From JBLHHI01 sp047614125 (GTDB lineage: Bacteria > Bacteroidota > Bacteroidia > NS11-12g > UBA9320): a stretch of DNA of 25,892 nucleotides. How positions within the stretch are numbered: position 1 is the first letter of the stretch; every line of letters begins with the position of its first letter. The stretch spans positions 1-25,892 of the forward strand of contig JBLHHI010000042.1 of NCBI GenBank assembly GCA_047614125.1, in the 5' to 3' direction. A program made the position numbers and the translations under genes. This document shows, one piece after another, positions 6,845-13,859 of this stretch. The notes beneath the pieces are model-generated. The model did no database searches, was not told the DNA's origin, and saw only the letters and a list, made by a program, of their open reading frames with translations.

Positions 6845-8887
6845 TTATGTTTTTTGATAGGATATTTTTAATGAGCTCGAGTTTCTTCCATCATCAATCA
6901 TAATGAAATAAACTCCAGAAGCTGGTATTTCTTTTATGGTACAGGTTCCATCAAGCTGAAGCACTCCAGTATGAATGCACTGGCCAGATAGATTATAAAC
7001 TCGCAGTGGAGCATTATGCTCAAATCCTTGGGTTGCAAACTGTCCATTACCAATGGTTTTAATGGATGTAGAATTCTGATTAACAATGCCTAAGGTATCC
7101 GAAAAGGTTTCTTCACCAATAACATCCACCTGTTTTACGAAGTATTTGTAATCGCCCGTAAGATCTGAGTTGTAATCTATGTATTCATACACATCGTTTC
7201 CGTTATCTCCCGCAGCACACGTGAGAGTTCCAATTACCGTGTTGCCTTGTTCGGTTCCTAACCGATGTACTTCATACAACTTGCACTGATTGCGGTTTGT
7301 GGTTTGCCATTGAAGATCGACTTCTTGATCTTTTTGTTCGACCGTAAACGCAATGAATTTATTGCTGAGTGCTAGACTAAATTCGTAGTTGATGGTAGAT
7401 CCTGCTTCATGGTCAAATCGAGTTTTAGCCGGTATTGAGCCGGTATTGTACGATTTATCATTTCCAATACTTGGGAAGTTGAAATCACCTAAGTGTTGCG
7501 CCTTATTGGCAAGGTATAATGTTTGGGTAGTTACATCCAGGTTCGTTGGCAACACTTGGCCATTTTTGTTGTTTGAATACTCGTAATGTCTTAACCCATT
7601 TAAAACATAAAGTCCTTTTGGGAAGTTTATAAAACCATTGCTGGAGGTTCCAGTTCCGGTAATTTCATTGCCAATAAAGTTTTGGTCATCTGCAGAATTA
7701 ACATTCATAAAGATTCCGGCGTTTTCAACTCGATTTCGAAAAAAAGTGTTAAAAGGACCGTTTTTGCCGTGAGAATCGTCAATCACTAGGTTCTGACAAA
7801 TATTTCCTTCAACCAAATTGAAAAACGGATAATTTCCGTGCATTACAATGTCTCCTGCAAAATCAGAAGGAGTTAAAACCCCCGTCCAATAAGGCTTTGT
7901 AGAATAGTTATAGGCAACCACATTTCCATTGGGCCCAGCTTGAAAAAGTATTGAATGGCGCAATCGCTCAAATTGGTTGTTTTCCACCAAACATTCACTC
8001 GAGGTATATGCCAAAACCACACCGTAGGCTTTTCCGCCGCCTCCAAAGTCGAAGGCTTCAGTGAAGTACGAACCCGTTATAAGGCTTCGATACGCATATA
8101 CATTATTAACGTGCGCGTAGTTGCAATACATAGAAGACACTCCAATAACGGCAGCCGACTTAGTGTACTTAAATTGAATATTACTGGTTTGTGCAGTGGT
8201 TTGATCTTTTCGCAAGATGGAAAGATTTAATACTCCACAGTTTTCAATTGATTTAATGAGACTGAACTGGGCTTGGTTTTCGGTTCCAACTTTCAATCGA
8301 AGCGAAGAGATCAAAAAGATTTGATTTCCATCCACGTGGTCTACTTCAACCAATTGACCAACACTTTCTTTCGCCCACGATGAGGTAACCAGATTTTGGT
8401 CGTTGGTTTTGATGCGAATCAAATCACCCGCAGAAAGACCGTGGTTTGAACAGATAATCATGCTCTCAGAAATTTGCGCATTGTTTTCGATGCTCATCCA
8501 CTGGCCGGTAAGGCTTCCAGTTGCTTCAATTGCATTTTGAGACCCGTTTAAGTTAAAGATTAACTTGGTTTGTTTTGCACCATCTCCCGCTAAAAACACA
8601 TTTGTTTTAAGCTGAATAGTGGATTGAATCAAGTATGTGCCTTTTGGGAAGTAAACGATACCGCCTTGTGGGCCAAAACTTGAAATGATTTGAGTGAGTA
8701 AATTGTCAATGGAGGTCGAGCCTGTAGCATCAGCATTCTGCTGAATTACGTTCACAACATTTGCTACATTGGGCTGAATTTTAGTGTGAGTTGCACTCTG
8801 CCAAGTTGTAAAACGTTGATTGTCAACACTCTGCCCGTACAAAGAGGCAAAGGTAAACCATAGAAATAGCATTGTAGTAGTTTTCAT
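6845..8887 (-). CDS. Secreted parallel beta-helix (pectate-lyase-like) protein with T9SS type A sorting domain
   Basis: 680 residues, ATG 8887. A signal peptide (about residues 1-18, ending SLYGQ) is followed by a pectate-lyase-superfamily start: GGIVYFPKGTYLIQSTIQLKTNVFLAGDG (about 75-105), as in Pectate_lyase_3 / glycan-active beta-helix proteins. Repeated N-rich rungs follow, including NCGVLNLSI, VENNQFERLRHSILF and NLVEGNICQNLVID. After about residue 500 comes a fibronectin-like or Ig-like stretch (AFTVEQKDQEVDLQWQTTN). The last 70 residues, PLRVYNLSGQ...GVYFIMIDDG...LKISYQ, resemble the T9SS type A sorting domain, though the usual YPNP start is absent. It is probably a surface or extracellular polysaccharide-acting protein; no catalytic residues can be assigned, so an enzyme is not proven. 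Promoter and terminator are its own. Confidence 0.85.
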   Translation of the reverse strand: MKTTTMLFLWFTFASLYGQSVDNQRFTTWQSATHTKIQPNVANVVNVIQQNADATGSTSIDNLLTQIISSFGPQGGIVYFPKGTYLIQSTIQLKTNVFLAGDGAKQTKLIFNLNGSQNAIEATGSLTGQWMSIENNAQISESMIICSNHGLSAGDLIRIKTNDQNLVTSSWAKESVGQLVEVDHVDGNQIFLISSLRLKVGTENQAQFSLIKSIENCGVLNLSILRKDQTTAQTSNIQFKYTKSAAVIGVSSMYCNYAHVNNVYAYRSLITGSYFTEAFDFGGGGKAYGVVLAYTSSECLVENNQFERLRHSILFQAGPNGNVVAYNYSTKPYWTGVLTPSDFAGDIVMHGNYPFFNLVEGNICQNLVIDDSHGKNGPFNTFFRNRVENAGIFMNVNSADDQNFIGNEITGTGTSSNGFINFPKGLYVLNGLRHYEYSNNKNGQVLPTNLDVTTQTLYLANKAQHLGDFNFPSIGNDKSYNTGSIPAKTRFDHEAGSTINYEFSLALSNKFIAFTVEQKDQEVDLQWQTTNRNQCKLYEVHRLGTEQGNTVIGTLTCAAGDNGNDVYEYIDYNSDLTGDYKYFVKQVDVIGEETFSDTLGIVNQNSTSIKTIGNGQFATQGFEHNAPLRVYNLSGQCIHTGVLQLDGTCTIKEIPASGVYFIMIDDGRNSSSLKISYQKT

Positions 8888-8891
8888 ACTT

Positions 8892-8920
8892 CAAATGTAG
8901 ATAAGTTATTCCAAAAACAA
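8892..8920 (-). promoter_or_regulatory. Promoter of the beta-helix gene (-33 TTG, -7 TACATTTG)
   Basis: On the minus strand TTG (8920-8918) is followed after 18 bp by TACATTTG (8899-8892), an exact TAnnTTTG. Only 4 bp separate the element from the ATG, so the predicted transcript would start at or next to the start codon. Confidence 0.55.
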
Positions 8921-9006
8921 GACAATTTTGTCCAAAAATTAGAAATATGACATTTTGTTTTTTAAAAGTTCATTTCCTATCAACTTTTTAACATCTCCTA
9001 TTTTGA

Positions 9007-9038
9007 TTGAAACAAAGTGATACGAAAGCGTATTTTTG
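9007..9038 (+). promoter_or_regulatory. Promoter of sucC (-33 TTG, -7 TATTTTTG)
   Basis: TTG at 9007-9009 and TATTTTTG at 9031-9038 are separated by 21 bp, matching the Bacteroidota housekeeping promoter. The ATG is 18 bp downstream, so the 5' leader would be only about a dozen bases. Confidence 0.6.
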
Positions 9039-9056
9039 CCGCAAATTGCAAACGAT

Positions 9057-10247
9057 ATGAACATCCACGAATACCAAGCTAAAGAAATATTAAAAACCTA
9101 TGGAGTTGCCATCCAAGAAGGAAAGGTTGTAGACCGTGTTGAAGATACGGAAGCGGCTGTTAAAGCCTTAAAGGCAGAAACTGGTACGGATTGGGTAGTG
9201 GTTAAGGCCCAAATCCATGCAGGTGGACGTGGAAAAGGCGGGGGTGTAAAGCTTGCCAAAAACATGGATGAAGCCAAAGCACGTGTTGGAGATATTTTGG
9301 GTATGCAATTGGTTACTCCGCAAACCGGCGCTGAAGGTAAGCGCGTCAATAAGGTATTAATAGCTCAAGATGTGTACTACCCAGGTGCCAATGAGCCAAA
9401 GGAGTATTACATGAGTGTACTTTTGGATCGCACCCTCGGAAAGAACGTTATTATTTATACTACCGAAGGTGGGATGGACATTGAGGAGGTTGCAGAAACA
9501 CATCCAGAAAAAATTCACAAAGAATGGATTGACCCAGCCACAGGTTTAATGCCCTTTCAAGCGCGAAAAATTGCATTTAACCTTGGCCTAACCGGTCAGG
9601 CAATGAAAGAAATGGTGAAGTTTGTGAACGCTTTATATAAGGCGTATGATCAAATCGATTCTGCCATGTTTGAAATTAATCCGGTTTTAAAAACCAGCGA
9701 TGATAAGATTATAGCCGTTGACGCAAAGGTAGACTTAGATGAGAATGCCCTTTATCGTCACCCAGATTATGCGGCTCTGCGCGATGAAGCAGAAGAAGAT
9801 CCTACAGAGGTAGAAGCTAAGAAGTTTAATTTAAATTATGTAAAGCTCGATGGAAACGTTGGCTGCATGGTAAACGGAGCGGGATTGGCTATGGCTACCA
9901 TGGATATTATCAAACTTAGCGGTGGGGATCCAGCCAACTTCTTAGATGTTGGAGGTACTGCCAGTGCTGAAACGGTAGAAGCCGGTTTTCGAATCATCTT
10001 AAAAGATCCAAATGTTAAAGCCATCCTCATCAACATCTTTGGGGGCATTGTTCGTTGCGACCGCGTTGCACAAGGTGTGGTGGATGCGTATAAAAACATC
10101 GGCGATATGCCGGTACCCATCATCGTACGTTTGCAAGGTACCAATGCAGTAGAGGCCAAAAAGATTATTGATGAAAGTGGTTTGAAAGTAAAGTCAGCCA
10201 TCTTGCTTCAAGAAGCCGCTGATGCCGTAAAAGAGGTTCTTTCCTAA
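9057..10247 (+). CDS. sucC: Succinyl-CoA synthetase (ADP-forming) beta subunit
   Basis: 396 residues from ATG 9057, whose MNIHEYQAKEILKTYGV is the canonical N-terminus; an in-frame TTG at 9036 lies within the -7 element and is rejected. The ATP-grasp domain includes AQIHAGGRGKGGGVKLAK. The C-terminal CoA-ligase domain contains NGAGLAMATMDI, GGDPANFLDVGG and INIFGGIVRCDRVAQG. SucC with SucD converts succinyl-CoA, ADP and phosphate to succinate, CoA and ATP in the TCA cycle. Length is normal. The sucD partner is not adjacent, so the subunits are encoded apart. A YciO/Sua5-like gene follows after 5 bp and is probably cotranscribed. Confidence 0.96.
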   Translation: MNIHEYQAKEILKTYGVAIQEGKVVDRVEDTEAAVKALKAETGTDWVVVKAQIHAGGRGKGGGVKLAKNMDEAKARVGDILGMQLVTPQTGAEGKRVNKVLIAQDVYYPGANEPKEYYMSVLLDRTLGKNVIIYTTEGGMDIEEVAETHPEKIHKEWIDPATGLMPFQARKIAFNLGLTGQAMKEMVKFVNALYKAYDQIDSAMFEINPVLKTSDDKIIAVDAKVDLDENALYRHPDYAALRDEAEEDPTEVEAKKFNLNYVKLDGNVGCMVNGAGLAMATMDIIKLSGGDPANFLDVGGTASAETVEAGFRIILKDPNVKAILINIFGGIVRCDRVAQGVVDAYKNIGDMPVPIIVRLQGTNAVEAKKIIDESGLKVKSAILLQEAADAVKEVLS

Positions 10248-10252
10248 AACGT

Positions 10253-10876
10253 ATGTCTGCCGAGAGAATCCTTCTGCATCGAACAACACCCGATCTACGA
10301 AAGATACAAATATTGGTGGATGCTCTCCAAGCAGGCGCCATTATCATCATCCCTACCGATACAATCTATGCCTTGGCATGTGACATGGAAAACAAAAAGG
10401 GGGTAGATCAAATTTGCAAACTCCTAGGTAAAAAGCCCAATAAAACCAACCTTTCGCTTCTGTGCAAAGACTTATCGGAACTTTCGTTGTACTGCCGACA
10501 AATTCAAAACCCGGTGTTTAAGCTCATGAAACGTCTAATGCCAGGACCTTATACCTTCATTTTAACAGCAAACAATCACATCGCAAAAGTATTTAGAGAC
10601 AACAAGAAAACGGTTGGTATACGCGTTCCGGATCACGATGTTGTGCATGCCATTCTTGATCGATTAGAACGACCGTTGGTATCGAGTTCCATCCACTCTG
10701 AAGATGAAATTTTGGACTATTTAACCGAGCCAGACGACATTTATAACCAATGGAAACATAAGGTTAGTCACATTGTTGACGCCGGTGCGGGAAGCAATAT
10801 TGGTTCTACTGTAATTGATTGTACCGAGCACGAACCCATTATCATTCGAGAAGGAATGGGCATGGATAACGTCTGA
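10253..10876 (+). CDS. Sua5/YciO/YrdC family protein (L-threonylcarbamoyladenylate synthase-like, YciO type)
   Basis: 207 residues, ATG 10253. The single domain shows the YrdC fold motifs: the LVDALQAGAIIIIPTDTIYALACD nucleotide-binding strand, KPNKTNLSLLCKDLSELS, FKLMKRLMPGPYTFIL, TVGIRVPDH and STVIDCTEHEPIIIREG. The KxNxxxLxLxCKDLSELS...PGPYTFIL pattern is closer to YciO than to TsaC/YrdC. YrdC/TsaC enzymes make threonylcarbamoyl-AMP for the t6A37 tRNA modification; YciO proteins are related but their exact role is less certain. If this is the only family member in the genome it would likely serve as TsaC. It follows sucC by 5 bp and converges on the cytochrome gene across 17 bp. Confidence 0.85.
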   Translation: MSAERILLHRTTPDLRKIQILVDALQAGAIIIIPTDTIYALACDMENKKGVDQICKLLGKKPNKTNLSLLCKDLSELSLYCRQIQNPVFKLMKRLMPGPYTFILTANNHIAKVFRDNKKTVGIRVPDHDVVHAILDRLERPLVSSSIHSEDEILDYLTEPDDIYNQWKHKVSHIVDAGAGSNIGSTVIDCTEHEPIIIREGMGMDNV

Positions 10877-10877
10877 T

Positions 10878-10892
10878 AATCGAACTCAGGTT
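10878..10892. repeat. Solo copy of the 15-mer AATCGAACTCAGGTT
   Basis: This 15-mer is identical to the right inverted end of the MITE-like element (21736-21750) and is the reverse complement of its left end (21521-21535). It fills all but the outer two bases of the 17 bp gap between the convergent stop codons of the YciO-like and cytochrome genes. No hairpin is formed by it alone. Confidence 0.7.
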
Positions 10893-10893
10893 A

Positions 10894-11271
10894 TTATTCT
10901 TTGAGCTGGTAAATCCAATCAGCGATTGCTGAAGACGCTTCGTCGTTTACTGTTAAGCCAATCATTGGTGGGTAATCCGGCCAGTTGCTTGGAAGTGGGT
11001 GCGCAATCAGCTCTGCAATTTCTTTGGGTGAGGCGTATTTACCGATCATGGCTGTAAACGGTGGACCGATCAGCTTTCGGTTCAACGTATGGCATCCCAA
11101 GCACGTATTTTTTTTAAGTATATAGCGGATCTCATCCGGGATTTCAACGGCTCTTGCATTCCCGTTATTCGTTTCTTTGTTGTCCTTTGATTTTGATGGA
11201 TTGATAGTGCATGAAGACAAACCGATCGAGAGCATTACTCCAAGCGTCCATAGACCAAAGAACCGCAACAT
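10894..11271 (-). CDS. Lipoprotein c-type cytochrome
   Basis: 125 residues, ATG 11271. A lipoprotein signal ends LSSC at residue 21, followed by a Ser/Lys/Asn linker (about 22-42). One heme-binding CLGCH motif lies at 57-61, and Met103 in PPMIGL is a likely distal axial ligand. KLIGPPFTAMIGKYA after the heme site is typical of class I cytochrome c of the c-551/cytochrome c oxidase-partner type. It would be a membrane-tethered periplasmic electron carrier. It starts 3 bp after the YceI gene stop, so the two form an operon. The redox partner cannot be named from this window. Confidence 0.88.
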   Translation of the reverse strand: MLRFFGLWTLGVMLSIGLSSCTINPSKSKDNKETNNGNARAVEIPDEIRYILKKNTCLGCHTLNRKLIGPPFTAMIGKYASPKEIAELIAHPLPSNWPDYPPMIGLTVNDEASSAIADWIYQLKE

Positions 11272-11274
11272 TTG

Positions 11275-11922
11275 TTAGATGGGTGCAGAAACCTTTAAGA
11301 TGGATTCAACCATTATGTCCACCTCTGGCCATAGCTTGCTTACGCCATCATCTCCTTTGTGCAAGTCATCACAAATTTTATTTAATGCGCTCACGCTGGG
11401 CTCTGCCTTCCAATCACCTAAAGCTATGGTGGTTTTTAAACGCAGCAAGGTGCCTTCAAGTTCGTAATTGGCATCAACTTCATGAGTAACCTCGTTCATA
11501 GTAATAGACACGCGTGCCTTGCCGCTTGAGTCTGTTCCATCTACACTTGTGATTGATCCAATGATATTATTTGTGTTCATCATCGTTCCAAAAAAGTACT
11601 TAACAATTTTTGCATCCCGATCTGCTTCTTTGCTATCGGTTGATGAGGTGTTAATGTTAAACTGAAGATTTAATAAAATATCTTTAACCGAACCCGCCTT
11701 TCCTGGAGTGGCCTGAAACTCTTTAAAAGTTCCGCGAACTCCTTTACGCGCCGTTGTCTTGAAAGCGGTCCAAGTTAAGGTGGTAAAAGATGATTGATAT
11801 TCGAAAGACTGGCTTACCGATGCCAGTGCTTTTTCATCTTGCTCATTCTGCTTTTTATCGGGTGTACAAGCTGTAAATCCAATAATGAAGCAAAGTGTTA
11901 TAAGGAAAGTATTATTTCTCAT
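11275..11922 (-). CDS. YceI family lipoprotein
   Basis: 215 residues, ATG 11922. The signal sequence MRNNTFLITLCFIIGFTAC ends in a lipobox with Cys19. The rest fits the YceI lipocalin-like beta-barrel: TTLTWTAFKTTARKGVRGTFKEF at the start, then DAKIVKYFFGTM, IIGSITSV and GKARVSITMNEVTHEVDANYEL. YceI proteins bind isoprenoid or amphiphilic ligands in the periplasm; the ligand here is unknown. Being first in an operon with a lipoprotein cytochrome c suggests, as inference only, a quinone- or polyprenyl-related role near electron transport. A strong -33/-7 promoter lies just upstream. Confidence 0.85.
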   Translation of the reverse strand: MRNNTFLITLCFIIGFTACTPDKKQNEQDEKALASVSQSFEYQSSFTTLTWTAFKTTARKGVRGTFKEFQATPGKAGSVKDILLNLQFNINTSSTDSKEADRDAKIVKYFFGTMMNTNNIIGSITSVDGTDSSGKARVSITMNEVTHEVDANYELEGTLLRLKTTIALGDWKAEPSVSALNKICDDLHKGDDGVSKLWPEVDIMVESILKVSAPI

Positions 11923-11940
11923 TTGTTTTCAATTAGACTG

Positions 11941-11969
11941 CAAAATTACGAGGCTCGATGGTAGTACAA
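11941..11969 (-). promoter_or_regulatory. Promoter of the YceI-cytochrome operon
   Basis: On the minus strand TTG (11969-11967), 18 bp, then TAATTTTG (11948-11941), an exact -7 element. The ATG of the YceI gene is 18 bp downstream. This is one of the best-formed promoters in the window. Confidence 0.6.
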
Positions 11970-12097
11970 AATTTATGTTTCAGATGTAAAAGAATCCTTG
12001 ATTAGGCATTCTTGCAAAGAGGTGTTAAGTCTTCAGTGTAGTTAAAGACAAGGTTGGTGTAATAATCAGTTTTATATTCAGAATTTTTTATCGGCAC

Positions 12098-12150
12098 TAA
12101 GGGCTTACCAGCCCAGACTGCGCAGCAAGTCTGGGTGACACGAGCCTTAA
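12098..12150. repeat. REP-like imperfect palindrome in a gene-free stretch
   Basis: The stretch 11923-12320 has no convincing gene. Within it, CCCAGACT (12112-12119) pairs perfectly with AGTCTGGG (12128-12135) around an 8-base loop. An outer arm (AAGG.GCT near 12099-12104 with AGCCTT near 12143-12148) pairs with one bulge. A second small hairpin, CACCTC/GAGGTG, lies at 12188-12204 and is followed by TTTT. The first looks like a dispersed palindromic repeat; no terminator role fits its neighbours. Confidence 0.5.
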
Positions 12151-12320
12151 GCGACATACAGATAATCCAATAATTTGAACTCAAATTCACCTCACATGGA
12201 GGTGTTTTGTACCTCACTTAACCTTTGTTGAATACTCAGCATAACGATTTGGTCGCTCCCAAAACTTATAGAAATAGAATTTGACTTACTGCAAAAGTCA
12301 TATAAAACCAAAAAAAACTA

Positions 12321-12959
12321 TTAAACAAAAAGCGACTTCCTCCCATACTTGCTGCAAATTGGGCAAATAGATGGATTGTGTCCTCGAGCAGGACAATGCT
12401 CCCTTCCAAAATAAATAATTTTAAGATGCATGTCGTTCCAACGATCTTCTGGAATAAGTCGCTTTAAATCTTTTTCGGTTTGCTCAACATTTTTTCCTGT
12501 GCTCAAACCCCAACGGTAGGCCAATCTGTGTATGTGTGTGTCGACCGGAAAAGCTGCGAAGCCAAAGGCTTGCGACATTACAACCGAAGCAGTTTTGTGC
12601 CCAACCGCGGGCAAGGCCTCTAAGTCTTTGAAATTGGCCGGAACCTCACCATTGTGCTCATTAATGAGAATGTGACTCAAGCCATATATCCCTTTCGATT
12701 TCATGGGCGATAACCCACAAGGTCGGATGATGTCTTGAATTTCATCAACACTCATTTTAACCATGTCGTATGGGTTGTCGGCGCGGGCAAAGAGCATCGG
12801 GGTAATGATGTTAACACGAGCATCGGTACACTGGGCAGATAATAAAACAGCAATTAATAGCGTGTAAGAATCTTTATGTTGCAGCGGAATTTCGGGATTT
12901 GGATAAAGCGCATCTAAAATGGTTAAGATATCGTTAACTTTTTCTGCCTTAGTTCGCAT
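12321..12959 (-). CDS. nth: Endonuclease III (DNA glycosylase / AP lyase), incomplete Fe-S motif
   Basis: 212 residues, ATG 12959. The helix-hairpin-helix motif LPAVGHKTASVV carries the catalytic Lys122, and FPVDTHIHR carries Asp140. AVLLSAQCTDARVN is the usual N-terminal block. The enzyme removes oxidised pyrimidines from DNA and cleaves the abasic site. The C-terminus reads GREHCPARGHNPSICPIC, giving Cys189-X9-Cys199-X2-Cys202 and no fourth Cys, instead of the C-X6-C-X2-C-X5-C of the classic 4Fe-4S cluster. So the cluster is probably absent or altered; I recall that flavobacterial homologues often lack it altogether. It diverges from an outer-membrane protein gene. Confidence 0.93.
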   Translation of the reverse strand: MRTKAEKVNDILTILDALYPNPEIPLQHKDSYTLLIAVLLSAQCTDARVNIITPMLFARADNPYDMVKMSVDEIQDIIRPCGLSPMKSKGIYGLSHILINEHNGEVPANFKDLEALPAVGHKTASVVMSQAFGFAAFPVDTHIHRLAYRWGLSTGKNVEQTEKDLKRLIPEDRWNDMHLKIIYFGREHCPARGHNPSICPICSKYGRKSLFV

Positions 12960-12975
12960 AATTTGTAAAGTGAGT

Positions 12976-12983
12976 TATATTTG
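12976..12983 (+). promoter_or_regulatory. Probable -7 element of the 13009 gene
   Basis: TATATTTG is an exact TAnnTTTG, 25 bp before the TTG start at 13009. No good -33 TTG is seen. It faces the nth element at 12996-13003. Confidence 0.45.
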
Positions 12984-12995
12984 TCTCTGTGGTCT

Positions 12996-13003
12996 CAAAA
13001 GTA
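12996..13003 (-). promoter_or_regulatory. Probable -7 element of nth
   Basis: On the minus strand this reads TACTTTTG, an exact TAnnTTTG, 36 bp before the nth ATG. Transcripts from it would run across the -7 element of the divergent gene. Confidence 0.4.
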
Positions 13004-13008
13004 CGTAA

Positions 13009-13845
13009 TTGATTAAATCCTTCTTAACTATTCTGGCTGTAAGTGTTTCCTGTTTGGGTTTTACTCAAAATGGGCTGGATGCTAAGCCAAAAAAGGTGAA
13101 GGAAATACACATTGGTGTGGGGCATTTTGTTCAATGCCTTAATCAACCTCAGAGCCTGAGTACGTTCAATAAACTTTCAAGCCTCAGCCTAAGTCATTCT
13201 GATTTTCACCGATTTAAGTGGGGGATGAAGGATGCAATTGTTCGAGAATATCAATTTGGAGCCGCCTTTGTTCAATTGCAAAGAAAGAACTTAAGGTTTG
13301 AGCGATTGATCGGTTTGGATGTAAGCGCTCAATTTAATCACAGCTACCTTTTTACAGGCTTACAACTCGAATTGTTGGAGTCGAATACGGTAGAAAATGT
13401 AGAAACACAAACCATTCTTGAAGATTTAAATGTTGGTGCGTATTTTCATGATGTGCTCCTTCTACGTCCGTCATATGAGTTACGGCTGCATCTCAATAGA
13501 CGATTAAATATTAAATCTTCGGCTCGGATCGGCATTGGCGTACCCATTCAGAACCTCCTTCAATACAACACGGTTCAGGCCCGATTAACGCGTACCTTGG
13601 TTGATGGTGAGGTCGTTTCGGAAGAGCGCAGTGAATATGTTCAAGGCGATGAAGTTTTGGCTCAACAAAGTTTCGGTCTGCTGCTTCAACCGCTTTTAAA
13701 CGCAGGTATTGAACTTCGGGTTTACGATTATCAACCCATTTTCTTAAGCTTGGAGGCCAGCATTGGCAAACAATTTACAACGTATCAATCATTTTCTACA
13801 TCTTGGATGTATGGCGCTGAACTTAAGCTAATTACAAGGTTTTAA
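13009..13845 (+). CDS. Predicted outer-membrane beta-barrel protein of unknown function
   Basis: 278 residues with a TTG start at 13009. No ATG is in frame near it, and the TTG gives a clean signal peptide, MIKSFLTILAVSVSCLGFTQ. I do not recognise a family. The mature protein shows alternating polar and hydrophobic strands, for example LIGLDVSAQFNHSYLFTGLQL, LRLHLNRRLNIKSSARIGIG, FGLLLQPLLNAGIELRVYDY and FLSLEASIGKQF, and it ends MYGAELKLITRF with a terminal Phe, as outer-membrane barrels do. One Cys in VQCLNQ is unpaired in the mature part. It converges on lplA with a 14 bp gap and shares a promoter region with nth. Confidence 0.72.
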   Translation: MIKSFLTILAVSVSCLGFTQNGLDAKPKKVKEIHIGVGHFVQCLNQPQSLSTFNKLSSLSLSHSDFHRFKWGMKDAIVREYQFGAAFVQLQRKNLRFERLIGLDVSAQFNHSYLFTGLQLELLESNTVENVETQTILEDLNVGAYFHDVLLLRPSYELRLHLNRRLNIKSSARIGIGVPIQNLLQYNTVQARLTRTLVDGEVVSEERSEYVQGDEVLAQQSFGLLLQPLLNAGIELRVYDYQPIFLSLEASIGKQFTTYQSFSTSWMYGAELKLITRF

Positions 13846-13859
13846 TCTTCACCCAACGC

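Noticed and set aside
12002..12217. 71-codon minus-strand open frame
   Set aside because: It runs through the palindromic repeats, shows no domain or plausible signal, and has odd composition; more likely chance.
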